Origin: Niastella sp.
GTDB taxonomy: Bacteria; Bacteroidota; Bacteroidia; Chitinophagales; Chitinophagaceae
Assembly (NCBI GenBank): GCA_017744515.1
Contig: JAGIBF010000060.1
Span: forward strand, 1-49,119
Direction: 5' to 3'
DNA length: 49,119 bases
In this document: positions 36,091 to 43,634 of the stretch, in pieces
How the letters are laid out: the number at the start of each line of letters is the position of its first letter
Position numbering within the stretch: the first letter of the stretch is position 1
Notes under the pieces: model-generated
What the model was told of the DNA's origin: nothing
Seen by the model: only the letters and a program-made list of their open reading frames with translations
Databases searched by the model: none
Position numbers and translations under genes: made by a program

Positions 36091-36461
36091 GTGGAGTCGA
36101 GGGGACTCGAACCCCTGTCCAAACATATCCTCCAAAAGCTTTCTACATGCTTATTTGATTATTACTTGTCGGGAACAGGCAGGGAATCAACAAACCAACC
36201 TGATCCTTAGCTGAATGGTCTTAAGCTACCGGCACAGCCTTCGGTAGCAGCATTCTGTATTTGTTTTTAGTCGGCGGCGGGGCATGGTAACAGACCAACC
36301 GGCCCGGCGGCCCTAATGACTATCTAATCACTGATTAGGCAGCCATGGCATACTGAGTATTGCCATTTGAAGTTTGAATATTCAGATTAACGTGCTAATT
36401 ATCCAACGCACGACATGCTTACACTTTCAAAGATCTACGCTGTCAAAACCAAAACGACCCC
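36091..36461 (-). ncRNA. ssrA: Transfer-messenger RNA
   Basis: tmRNA rescues stalled ribosomes. On the minus strand the 5' end is GGGGTCGTTTTGGTTTTGAC and the 3' end is GGGTTCGAGTCCCCTCGACTCCA: a T-loop arm and an acceptor stem GGGGTCG/CGACTCC that pairs with one G-U wobble. CCA is not encoded and must be added. The tag frame at 36364-36338 reads GNTQYAMAA followed by TAA, fitting the Bacteroidota pattern GxxxYALAA with Met in place of Leu; codons upstream (TSN) are also open, so the resume codon is inferred. Length about 371 bases. Confidence 0.95.
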
Positions 36462-36539
36462 ATAACCTCTTCTGGATCAGAACCTCGCGCCGGAAACCTT
36501 CCGGACACATAAAAGACTCATTTTCCAATAGAAGGGTTG

Positions 36540-36547
36540 CAAATATA
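36540..36547 (-). promoter_or_regulatory. -7 box of ssrA
   Basis: Minus strand TATATTTG, an exact TAnnTTTG match, 79 bases before the mature tmRNA 5' end, so a short leader would be removed by processing. Confidence 0.65.
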
Positions 36548-36610
36548 CTAAAATCCCACGGATTACAGATTCCCGGTTCCGACTTTGAACTCCCGACTCT
36601 GGACTCTTAC

Positions 36611-37618
36611 CTATGGATTACCACTACCCCCGGAAGACCCATAGATCTGTCCCGTCGCATAACTCGCATCACTCGCCGCCAGCTGCACATAAATAGAAGC
36701 CAGCTCCACCGGCTGCCCCGGCCTTCCCATCGGCGTATTCCCGCCAAAACTTTTGAGTTTTTCCATAGTCGCCCCACCACTCACCTGCAGCGGCGTCCAG
36801 ATAGGGCCAGGCGCCACACCATTCACACGAATGCCTTTAGGAGCCAGTTGCTTCGCCAAAGACTTCACATAGTTGGTAGTGGCCGCCTTCGTTTGCGCAT
36901 AGTCATACAGTTCCGCCGAAGGATCATAAGATTGCTCGCTGGTAGTCGCAATGATCACAGCCCCCGGCTTCAGATGCGGGAGGGCAGCCTTGGTGGTCCA
37001 GAAAGGTGCGTAGATATTGGTCTTCATGGTAGCGTCGAAATCGTCACTCGACACATCCAGGATAGAAGCACGCGTTTGCTGACGCGCAGCATTGTTCACA
37101 AGAATGTCGAGACCTCCAAGCTGCTTCACAGCTTCAGCCACCATACGTTGACAAAAAGATTCCTCACGCAAATCTCCCGGAATAGCTACAGCCTTGCGGC
37201 CGGCAGCTTTTATGAGCGCAACAACCTCTTTGGCATCCGCTTCTTCAGCAGGCAGGTAATTGATGGCTACGTCGGCCCCTTCACGGGCAAAAGCAATGGC
37301 TGCAGCGCGGCCCATACCAGAGTCGCCACCGGTGATGAGCGCCTTTCTGCCGGCAAGCCGGTTGGAGCCTTTATAGCTCGATTCACCGTGATCAGGCTTA
37401 GGGTCCATTTGACCGGCCAGCCCGGGCCACGGTTGCTTTTGTTCCTTGAAAGGTGGCCTTGGATATTTAGTAGTGGGATCTTCAATAGTCAACGATGCGC
37501 GGCCGTTGCCGTTGCTGCCACCGGAACCGGCAAGAACAGGAGCCGCCACCAGCGTAGCAAGACCTGCACCGATACCACCAAGCGCTTCCCGGCGATTGTA
37601 AAGCTTTGAGTTTTCCAT
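36611..37618 (-). CDS. SDR oxidoreductase with twin-arginine signal
   Basis: Short-chain dehydrogenase close to the general-stress YhdF/YhxC-type 'glucose dehydrogenase' group: the leader PFKEQKQPWPGLAGQMDP is typical, then ALITGGDSGMGRAAAIAFAREGADVAI (cofactor loop TGGDSGMG), LVNNAARQ, and catalytic Tyr/Lys in YDYAQTKAATTNYV. The start at ATG 37618 adds MENSKLYNRREALGGIG followed by a hydrophobic run LATLVAAPVLAG, a twin-arginine signal. Length 335. Tat export of an SDR is unusual. The start lies inside the preceding gene's open frame. Confidence 0.9.
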   Translation of the reverse strand: MENSKLYNRREALGGIGAGLATLVAAPVLAGSGGSNGNGRASLTIEDPTTKYPRPPFKEQKQPWPGLAGQMDPKPDHGESSYKGSNRLAGRKALITGGDSGMGRAAAIAFAREGADVAINYLPAEEADAKEVVALIKAAGRKAVAIPGDLREESFCQRMVAEAVKQLGGLDILVNNAARQQTRASILDVSSDDFDATMKTNIYAPFWTTKAALPHLKPGAVIIATTSEQSYDPSAELYDYAQTKAATTNYVKSLAKQLAPKGIRVNGVAPGPIWTPLQVSGGATMEKLKSFGGNTPMGRPGQPVELASIYVQLAASDASYATGQIYGSSGGSGNP

Positions 37619-38639
37619 ACGAAACGATAGGTAGTGTTTTATCACTAACAGCCTCATCCTCTGAAATATTATACCAACCACTACCCACATTACATACGTA
37701 GAGATTAATAGTGGGATTGGGTAACAATATTACCTGTGGAGTATCGATAGCTGTGGAAAACCGTTTGCGCGTAATAATATCCTCATCGCCTTGGTTCGAG
37801 TCCGCACAAACGAATAACTCATCATCTTTATGTGTGTTTTTACAAACCATCGTCTCCTCCAATTCATGTAATTCGTCTTCAATTCGTGTTGCTGCTGCCC
37901 TAACAGCCTCCACCACCTGCAACACACTCCCTTTCACCAACACCTCATTCCTTTTCACCAATTTGTAAAACTCGATGCCCATCACCTGTACCAGCACATC
38001 ACCCGGCTTCACCTTCACCTGGTGTTCAAAACAAATCGCATTGGGCGTCTTCTTGCTCAATGACAACAACTCGCTCACCTGAATAGCTCGTTCGTAACGT
38101 GAATGAACAAAATCCACGGCAGTGCCACCCGATATGATCCGGAAGTGAGTAGCCTCTTCAGGAAACTTTTTTTTCTTGTGCGCAACAAAAGGATTGAGCG
38201 CCAGTTTGAGAACACCATTGACTGCATCCAGCGAATGTGTAAACTTCAGCTTCCAGGCTTTGGCCATCGGCAACTGCTTATTGAAATCGAAACCATTCAA
38301 TAAGCTCACATCACCATAACAGGCCCTGCGGTTTCCAAAGTCATTCACCGGGTCTTGTTGAGCGATCAGGTGCATCAACCCATTCATGCGACCATTCAGC
38401 GAAGAGCCAACCTTGCCATTGAGTGCCCGTCCCAGCGCATAGCGCAATTCCGCTCCATCCTGAACAGCCATTTTGAATTCAGCGGCATTGCGGCGCGTTC
38501 GATCGAAGTTTTCATGCGTCAGCACCTTTTCACTGCTCGGACCTGTTTTCCGGCTCGCGATATTGCCATCTTCAGTTATGCGGAACACCGTGTCATCGAG
38601 CAATCCGCGAAGTTTAAAAAGACCTACATGCTTGGCCAT
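37482..38639 (-). CDS. Conserved Bacteroidota protein of unknown function, with read-through tail
   Basis: The N-terminus MAKHVGLFKLRGLLDDTVF, FDRTRRNAAEFK, RRACYGDVSLLNGFDFN and ATHFRIISGGTAVDF match a family I know from Bacteroidota by pattern (LfkLkGtlgdltFyk, FxRTReNgaEF); its function is not known. Length 385 as read, but the last ~45 residues from about 37618 onward are encoded inside the SDR gene in another frame and are Cys/Arg-rich nonsense-like sequence. The natural end is probably near LPIVSYG at about 37630, so a stop codon seems to have been lost or a frameshift occurred. No signal peptide. Confidence 0.7.
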   Translation of the reverse strand: MAKHVGLFKLRGLLDDTVFRITEDGNIASRKTGPSSEKVLTHENFDRTRRNAAEFKMAVQDGAELRYALGRALNGKVGSSLNGRMNGLMHLIAQQDPVNDFGNRRACYGDVSLLNGFDFNKQLPMAKAWKLKFTHSLDAVNGVLKLALNPFVAHKKKKFPEEATHFRIISGGTAVDFVHSRYERAIQVSELLSLSKKTPNAICFEHQVKVKPGDVLVQVMGIEFYKLVKRNEVLVKGSVLQVVEAVRAAATRIEDELHELEETMVCKNTHKDDELFVCADSNQGDEDIITRKRFSTAIDTPQVILLPNPTINLYVCNVGSGWYNISEDEAVSDKTLPIVSYGKLKALQSPGSAWWYRCRSCYAGGGSCSCRFRWQQRQRPRIVDY

Positions 38640-38713
38640 AAGAAATTGATTTTAATGGTGTATAATAAATATTGGATTACTTAGCATACCTTAAAGCTAC
38701 ATCGCTTCTTTCC

Positions 38714-38787
38714 CCATTTCCAAATCACCATGACCGAAAGCGATCAAAGACGTATCAAATGACATGAAATGACATATCGCATTTGAC
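38714..38787. repeat. 74-base element, copy 1
   Basis: Begins CCATTTCCAAATCACCATGA and ends ATTTGAC with 47 bases between. The copy at 38948-39021 has both ends identical and the same 47-base spacing. Confidence 0.65.
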
Positions 38788-38947
38788 TTATCTTAAACCA
38801 ATCATCTTCATTTAATATAACACTGTCATTTCGAACCCTGCCATATGCACCTGCTTCCACAACCATTACACAGGGTGAGAAACCTGCTATCTAAGTAAAC
38901 GTGAACTCGCGACAAGCATTCGACTTTAAAGCTCGCGGCTTGCTGCT

Positions 38948-39021
38948 CCATTTCCAAATCACCATGATCCAAACTGGTACAAGTGAGGACAGATTGTGCC
39001 AAATGAGCTGTCTTATTTGAC
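38948..39021. repeat. 74-base element, copy 2
   Basis: Begins CCATTTCCAAATCACCATGA and ends ATTTGAC with 47 bases between, no gap relative to copy 1; about half of the interior bases agree, including AAATGA. Confidence 0.65.
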
Positions 39022-39100
39022 ATGTTTTGCATAAATAGCATTCTTTCGATGTCTCTTCCAGGCCATAAAGTAAACTGTGAACGAAGCAAACGCACATTGC

Positions 39101-39155
39101 CCGGCCCTTCAGGGCCGGCACCATGAAGGTCATTTACCTTTGGGCTTTAGCCCAA
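39101..39155. repeat. REP-like double hairpin, copy C
   Basis: Hairpin 1: CCGGCCCT-TC-AGGGCCGG (39101-39118). Hairpin 2: TTGGGCT-TT-AGCCCAA (39140-39155). Both perfect. A different sequence from copies A, B and D, but the same two-stem layout. Confidence 0.7.
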
Positions 39156-39528
39156 TCCATTTTCACAACTTGTACTGCCAAAGCGGGAGCTCGTAGCTTG
39201 TTCCTAAAACCATGCAAAATGGCTCAGGACCCCCAACGGTAATCCGAAGACAAGATAGTAGCAGGATAAAGGCAAGGTAATAGCAAGACGATAGCAAGAA
39301 AACAACCCTCAAATGCAGGCTGGTAGCGGAAAAGGCTGTTTAGGGTATTTCGACCCAACAGGTAGGAGAGAAGAAAAAAGACGATATAAACCCTTGTAAT
39401 TCATATACCAGTAAGATACAAAAAAGAGGTTGAAAAACACAGAAAAGGAACAGACATTTCTTTGTATATCTCTGCCTTTCCTTTTCAACCTGTCAACCAG
39501 TTAACTTGTCAACTTTACCCAAAAAAAG

Positions 39529-39597
39529 ACCCCCGATAAGAATAACGGGGGGTTAACCAAAACTAACTGCTATGAGAAAACTCTATAAAACTTACTA
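39529..39597 (+). pseudogene. Remnant of a SusC-like gene start
   Basis: A hairpin ACCCCCG/CGGGGGGT (39529-39553) and the run AACCAAAACTAACTGCT lead to ATG at 39571, which reads MRKLYKTY and then stops. Many SusC-type receptors begin MRKLYKTY-like, so this may be the leader and first codons of a deleted gene. No further receptor sequence was recognised. Confidence 0.35.
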
Positions 39598-39915
39598 AGT
39601 ACTTTAAGTGCGTTTCTTGATGACACAAAGTAACGACACCAATCCCCGCAGAAAAAGCGCATTTGGACGAACTGCCTGTTTTTATTAGTAGAATGTAGTA
39701 AATCGCAGATAAACGGGAAAACCCCTTCCAGACTGCTTTGACGCCCATCCCGGGAACTGGGTAGCCCGTACCCACTTAGTGGTATATCATAGATCAACAA
39801 GCCAAATGACTACTCCAGCCACCACTTCGCCCACTTCACGGTTTTATCCTTGGCAATCGCCCGCTCACGGCGCAACTTTACAATACCATTAAAACAAAAA
39901 ATAAAAAGACACACA

Positions 39916-40320
39916 ATGAAAAAGAAGAAGAACATGCTCCTTAATATAATAGCTGTTGCAGGAACAATAATGTTTAGCACTTCAGCACAGGCGCAACAAC
40001 AAGGCGTTAAACGATTTGACCTGCAGAAACATGACCTCAGTATTCCCGGACGGGAAGCTGTGCAGGTACGCGTTGAAATAGCACCTGGCATATTGGCCCC
40101 CCGGCATAAACATCCCGGAGAAGAGATCATCTATGTCCTCAAAGGAACAATCGAATACAAAATAGACGGCAAGCCAGCCGTCACACTCAAACCCGGCGAT
40201 GTCTTGTTTGTTCCTGCAGGCGCAGTTCACTCGGCAAAAAATGTTGGTAAGAGCAACGCTGCAGAACTCGCCACCTATATTGTCGATAAAACAAAACCAC
40301 TTTCCGTCATAGTTAAATAA
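39916..40320 (+). CDS. Secreted cupin-domain protein
   Basis: Single-domain cupin with a signal peptide: MKKKKNMLLNIIAVAGTIMFSTSAQAQ, from ATG 39916. The double-stranded beta-helix motifs are intact: PRHKHPGEEIIYVLKGTIEYKIDG (metal ligands H, H and E) and PGDVLFVPAGAVHSAKN (the last His). Length 134. No catalytic residues beyond the metal site; substrate unknown. It sits between SusC- and SusD-like remnants, and the terminator at 40531 would end its transcript. Confidence 0.88.
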   Translation: MKKKKNMLLNIIAVAGTIMFSTSAQAQQQGVKRFDLQKHDLSIPGREAVQVRVEIAPGILAPRHKHPGEEIIYVLKGTIEYKIDGKPAVTLKPGDVLFVPAGAVHSAKNVGKSNAAELATYIVDKTKPLSVIVK

Positions 40321-40439
40321 TAAAACAGAAGAAGTATTCTTTACTTTCAGATAAAACAGAAACAACAGATTGGTAGTGTAAGACAAACAGGTATCGCTTA
40401 TCTGAAACTTGGTTCTGAGATCGAATTTGAAAACGGAGT

Positions 40440-40535
40440 AACGGCGGAAACGTCCTCATCAACAAGAACATCACAAAGAAGTTCGATGAGACCAAAGACT
40501 ACTTCTATCCAATCCCTTCACAGGAAATTAAACAG
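40440..40535 (+). pseudogene. C-terminal remnant of a SusD/RagB-like gene
   Basis: One frame reads NGGNVLINKNITKKFDETK followed by DYFYPIPSQEIK. The last part matches the invariant C-terminal SusD ending (YxxPIPxxEIxLNP). Upstream the frame is closed by TGA at 40428, while another frame reads TGIAYLKLGSEIEFENG, so the sequence is frameshifted. A strong terminator follows directly, as it would after a true susD gene. Confidence 0.55.
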
Positions 40536-40571
40536 GTGTTACCTTTTCAAAAGGTGACACCTGTTTGTTTT
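40531..40571 (+). terminator. Strong terminator after the SusD-like remnant
   Basis: 17-base arms at 40531-40547 and 40549-40565 (AACAGGTGT... / ...ACACCTGTT) with one mismatch and almost no loop, followed by TGTTTT. Confidence 0.8.
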
Positions 40572-40924
40572 AGAATAATGACAAGTTGTTATCGTCACCA
40601 CACGAAGAGTGGAAGGCCTTACCCAGTCAGTATTGGTTCCCCAAAAAAAGGGCAGCAAAGAGCAGGCATAAGAATTATACTACAATGATTGCCAGGGTTA
40701 TTCAAATCACAAATTTATATCACCCCATATTCCCGGGCCGTTACCCCTTTAGCTTCAAAGGGAGTTCATACATAAAGAATTTTGTCGCAACCATTAACGT
40801 CTTTGCAGACTTCCCTTTTGTTTATACGATTGAGCAATAAGGTAGAGGTCGGTGAGTATAAACGTTTGCTTCAACTATTTTAAACCATAAGAATTTCATT
40901 AATTAACAATTCAACTCACTAATT

Positions 40925-42130
40925 ATGGCAACAACATCAAAACGTTCCGGTAATACGCGCCAGCCGCAATACGGACAGAGGAACAGTGGACAGCAGGCAG
41001 GAGAATACGGCCGTCAGTATGCAGAGAATCACGACGAAGATGATTATGAAGACCGTTATGATGAAGACGAAGATGACGACAATGATTATGATGTACAGGG
41101 ACAGTATGAAGAAGACGACCACGATGAAGAAGATTATGACGATGACAACGAAGACGATGATAATAGACAAATGCATGGCCGCTATGAGAACCAGGGACAG
41201 GACTACAATCGACAAAGAGGCAGTAATAATAATGAAAACCAACGCCAGGCAAGACGTGGCTTTGGTGGCATGCGCCGTGGTCAAAGCGGAATGAATGATC
41301 AACAAGGAGGATATGGTAATCAGGGGTACGGTAATCAGCGTGGCGGTTATGGGCAACAAGGAGGAAACCAGGGTGGCTATGGCAATCAAGGCTATGGTAA
41401 CCAGGGACGCAATTACGGTCAACGAGGTGGTAATGGCAACCAGGGATATGACAATCATAGAGGCGGTCAGCATGAAGGAGGTTATGGAAGCCAGGGTGGT
41501 TACGGCGGACAAGGTGGCTATGGCAACCAGGGATATGGCAATCAGGGAGGCATGTACGGCCAAAACGAAGGAGGCTATGGAAATCAGGGTGGTTACGGCG
41601 GAAGCTATGACCAGCAAGGCGGCTACGGCAATCAGGGATACGGTGATCAGGGAGGCAACCAGGGCGGTTACGGTGGTAGCTACGGTAACCAGGGAGGTTA
41701 CGGCAATCAGGGAAATGGTAACCGCAATGAAAACAACGGATATGGAAGAGAAAGGCAGGGACGCTCTCAACGTAGCGGAATGAGTGGAAGCAGTTCACGC
41801 AGATCGGGCATGGGGGAAAACATGGATTATGATTACGAAGACGGTGGCCGCTCAAGCGGTTCTTCTCAATCACGTAATAGCCGCAGTAGCGGTAATAGCA
41901 GTAGCAGCAATAGTGGCAATAGCAACAGTGGCAGTCGCTCCGCTTCAGGTAGCCAGTCAGGCAACAACAATAAGCGCACTGGCCGTACCAGCAGCAACAG
42001 TGGCAGCAGTAGCAGTCGCTCAGGTGGAAGTACAGGCAGTACCAGCAAACGAAGCGGTAGCAACAGCGCGACTTCCAGTCGTTCCCGCAAAACAGGAAGC
42101 AGCGCTTCTAAGAACAAAAGCTCCCGGTAA
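40925..42130 (+). CDS. FUS-like low-complexity protein: acidic block, GYGNQ repeats, Ser/Arg tail
   Basis: A 401-residue protein with no globular domain and no signal peptide, hence cytoplasmic by default. Blocks: polar N-terminus 1-33; strongly acidic Asp/Glu/Tyr stretch about 34-80 (YEDRYDEDEDDDNDYD); RG/QN linker to about 127 with RRGFGGMRRG; about 150 residues of GYGNQ, GGYG and NQGG units (128-278); basic Ser/Arg/Gly/Asn tail 279-401 ending SKNKSSR. The Tyr-Gly-Gln-Asn repeat resembles the low-complexity domains of FUS/EWS/hnRNP proteins that form condensates. Repeat codons vary freely, so the amino-acid pattern appears maintained. It has its own terminator at 42154; the next gene is a DUF892 stress-type protein. 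No known family was recognised. Confidence 0.85.
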   Translation: MATTSKRSGNTRQPQYGQRNSGQQAGEYGRQYAENHDEDDYEDRYDEDEDDDNDYDVQGQYEEDDHDEEDYDDDNEDDDNRQMHGRYENQGQDYNRQRGSNNNENQRQARRGFGGMRRGQSGMNDQQGGYGNQGYGNQRGGYGQQGGNQGGYGNQGYGNQGRNYGQRGGNGNQGYDNHRGGQHEGGYGSQGGYGGQGGYGNQGYGNQGGMYGQNEGGYGNQGGYGGSYDQQGGYGNQGYGDQGGNQGGYGGSYGNQGGYGNQGNGNRNENNGYGRERQGRSQRSGMSGSSSRRSGMGENMDYDYEDGGRSSGSSQSRNSRSSGNSSSSNSGNSNSGSRSASGSQSGNNNKRTGRTSSNSGSSSSRSGGSTGSTSKRSGSNSATSSRSRKTGSSASKNKSSR

Positions 42131-42153
42131 GATAATTTGACAACCATGAATAC

Positions 42154-42190
42154 AGAGGTTGCCTGGATTAAGTCGGGCAACCTCTTTATC
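42154..42190 (+). terminator. Terminator after the low-complexity gene
   Basis: Perfect 10-bp arms AGAGGTTGCC (42154-42163) and GGCAACCTCT (42176-42185), then TTATC. It lies 24 bases after the stop and 24 before the DUF892 start. Confidence 0.75.
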
Positions 42191-42209
42191 ATACTTCTAA
42201 ATAGATATT

Positions 42210-42851
42210 ATGAAAACAGCAGCAAAAACAGATAAAACAAACGCCAATAAGAACATGGAAACTCGCCAGGATGAACAAAATGGTCAATCCGGCACGGTAG
42301 AACCCTTCAAAACCTCATACCTGCAGAAGTTTTTTATCGAACAATTGAAAGATATCTATTACGCAGAAAAGCAACTGATCAATGGATTGGAACAAATGAA
42401 GCAGGCAGTGTCTACAGAAGAACTACAGGATGCATTTGAAGAACACAAAAAACAAACAGAGCGCCATGTTAAAAGACTGGAACAGGTATTCAAACTGATC
42501 AAACAAACACCGGAAGTCAAACAATGCGAAGCCATCGATGGATTATTGAAAGAGGCGGGAGTTATCATTAATGAAACGGAAGAAGGAACATATACCCGTG
42601 ACGCAGCATTGATCATCGCTGCACAAAAAGTAGAACACTATGAAATAGCCTCCTACGGCGGACTTGTACAGTTAGCCATCACAATGAACATGAACAGAGT
42701 GGCGGAAATTCTCGACAAGACCCTGCAGGAAGAAGAAGACACCGATCGGCAATTGACAGACATTGCAGAGTCCTATATCAATGTAGAAGCCGAACATGAA
42801 CACGGCTATTCCTGGGAAAGTCAGGAAGAGCCATCTAAGGCAAGCCGGTAA
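42210..42851 (+). CDS. DUF892 ferritin-like protein (YciE/YciF family)
   Basis: Ferritin-like four-helix protein of the stress-associated DUF892 family. Iron-ligand-type residues are in place: EQLKDIYYAEKQL, EEHKKQTERHVKRLE, AAQKVEHYEIASYG and EEEDTDRQLTDIAE, one Glu (and Glu-x-x-His) per helix pair. Length 213; the N-terminal ~30 residues are Lys/Asn/Gln-rich and likely disordered. YciE/F homologues are known from stress-induced loci; the enzymatic activity is not settled. It is followed 10 bases later by a truncated pyrophosphatase gene. Confidence 0.93.
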   Translation: MKTAAKTDKTNANKNMETRQDEQNGQSGTVEPFKTSYLQKFFIEQLKDIYYAEKQLINGLEQMKQAVSTEELQDAFEEHKKQTERHVKRLEQVFKLIKQTPEVKQCEAIDGLLKEAGVIINETEEGTYTRDAALIIAAQKVEHYEIASYGGLVQLAITMNMNRVAEILDKTLQEEEDTDRQLTDIAESYINVEAEHEHGYSWESQEEPSKASR

Positions 42852-42861
42852 ATAGCAAGCC

Positions 42862-43191
42862 ATGGACATCATTATAGAAACACCGAAAGGCAGTACCCTT
42901 AAATATGTGTGGGATAAGCCCCTCCGCCTCTTCAGAATAAAAAAGAAGCTGGCAGAGGGGCTTGTTTTTCCGTTCGACTTTGGATTCATCCCCGGCACAA
43001 GAGGCGAAGATGGCGATCCCTTGGATATTATGGTCGTAGCAGAATTCTGCACATTTCCTAACTGCGTAATGGAATGCTGCCTTACTGGTTGCATACAGGC
43101 CATGCAAAGTGTAGGGCATAAGAAGAACACCCAAACCCGCTACACAATATTTATCTCAACATCGACATTGCCACGGATAGCTTTGGAGTAA
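42862..43191 (+). pseudogene. Truncated inorganic pyrophosphatase (family I)
   Basis: The first ~85 residues match soluble family I pyrophosphatase: IIETPKGSTLKYVWDK, VFPFDFGFIPGTRGEDGDPLDIMV, with the metal motif DGDPLD. After QSVGHKKNTQTR the sequence enters the antisense of the Ohr gene (from about 43140) and ends in unrelated residues. The second half of the active site (later Asp pair, Lys, Tyr) is missing, and the usual length is near 180. The 3' break falls at the Ohr stop codon, which suggests a deletion joined the two genes. It starts 10 bases after the DUF892 stop. Confidence 0.8.
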
Positions 43192-43577
43192 GGACAGGTT
43201 TGATGAGCTTCATCTACCAATGCTTGAACCACTGCGCGGTCAATTCCAGGCACACTTATGTTCAAACGCGCCTGCAGGAAATAACCGCCCTCGCCGGAAC
43301 CTAAGTCTACTTCTGCATCGATAGCAAGATCAGCAGGCAGGGCAATCCTCATCTTACGTGCTGCAATACTCATAGCACCTTCAAAACAAGCCGACCAGCC
43401 GGCAGCAAACAATTGCTCGGGATTAGTCCCCGCACCGGTAGTGCCGGGAGTTGATAACTTGATATCCAAACGGCCATCAGAACTACGGGAAGCGCCTTCT
43501 CGACCGCCGGTTGTATGAACCTTTCCTGTATACAGGACCTTTTCGTTTTTTGTTATGGTCTTTTCCATATGTTTCAT
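43140..43577 (-). CDS. Organic hydroperoxide resistance protein, OsmC/Ohr family
   Basis: Thiol peroxidase that reduces organic hydroperoxides. The segments GKVHTTGGREGASRSSDG, LSTPGTTGAGTNPEQLFAAGWSACFEGA and AHQTCPYSKAIRGN contain the catalytic cysteine pair (WSACF and TCPYS) and the conserved Arg/Glu of the active site. Start is ATG 43577 or ATG 43568 (MEKTITKNEKVLYTG); length 142-145. It follows the DUF1223 gene by 57 bases on the same strand, so they may be cotranscribed. No OhrR gene is nearby. Confidence 0.94.
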   Translation of the reverse strand: MKHMEKTITKNEKVLYTGKVHTTGGREGASRSSDGRLDIKLSTPGTTGAGTNPEQLFAAGWSACFEGAMSIAARKMRIALPADLAIDAEVDLGSGEGGYFLQARLNISVPGIDRAVVQALVDEAHQTCPYSKAIRGNVDVEINIV

Positions 43578-43634
43578 TTTTATTTTGTTCCCCAAAATTA
43601 TCCCGCCTTTCATTCCCGGAAATCGACAAAACCG

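Larger units (their letters stand above)
38640..39915. other. Gene-poor stretch with repeats and relics
   Basis: No intact gene in about 1.28 kb. It holds two related ~74-base elements (38714 and 38948), a REP-like double hairpin (39101-39155), a run of short GATAGCAAGA-like units (39250-39300), an inverted repeat GGTTGAAAA/TTTTCAACC (39431-39491), and a SusC-like leader remnant (39529-39597). Confidence 0.6.
40321..40924. other. Stretch with SusD-like remnant, terminator and leader of the low-complexity gene
   Basis: The SusD-like remnant and terminator are listed separately. From 40570 to 40924 I see no credible gene and no consensus -7 box; TATAAACGTTTGC near 40857 is the closest promoter-like sequence. 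Confidence 0.5.

Noticed and set aside
36374..37609. 411-residue plus-strand frame opposite the tmRNA and SDR genes.
   Set aside because: It overlaps tmRNA and the SDR with all family motifs on the opposite strand; its product is Arg/His-rich with no family signature.
40321..40345. Possibility that the cupin gene belongs to a functional operon with the SusD-like segment.
   Set aside because: The SusD-like segment is frameshifted and lacks an N-terminus, so it cannot be expressed as such.
40586..40840. 84-residue plus-strand frame before the low-complexity gene.
   Set aside because: No recognised motif, no promoter or family; it reads like random sequence in a decayed stretch.
41295..41783. 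Long plus-strand frame inside the low-complexity gene, and minus-strand frames over 40937-41873.
   Set aside because: They are other frames of the same repeats; the frame at 40925 alone has a sensible start, balanced composition and its own terminator.
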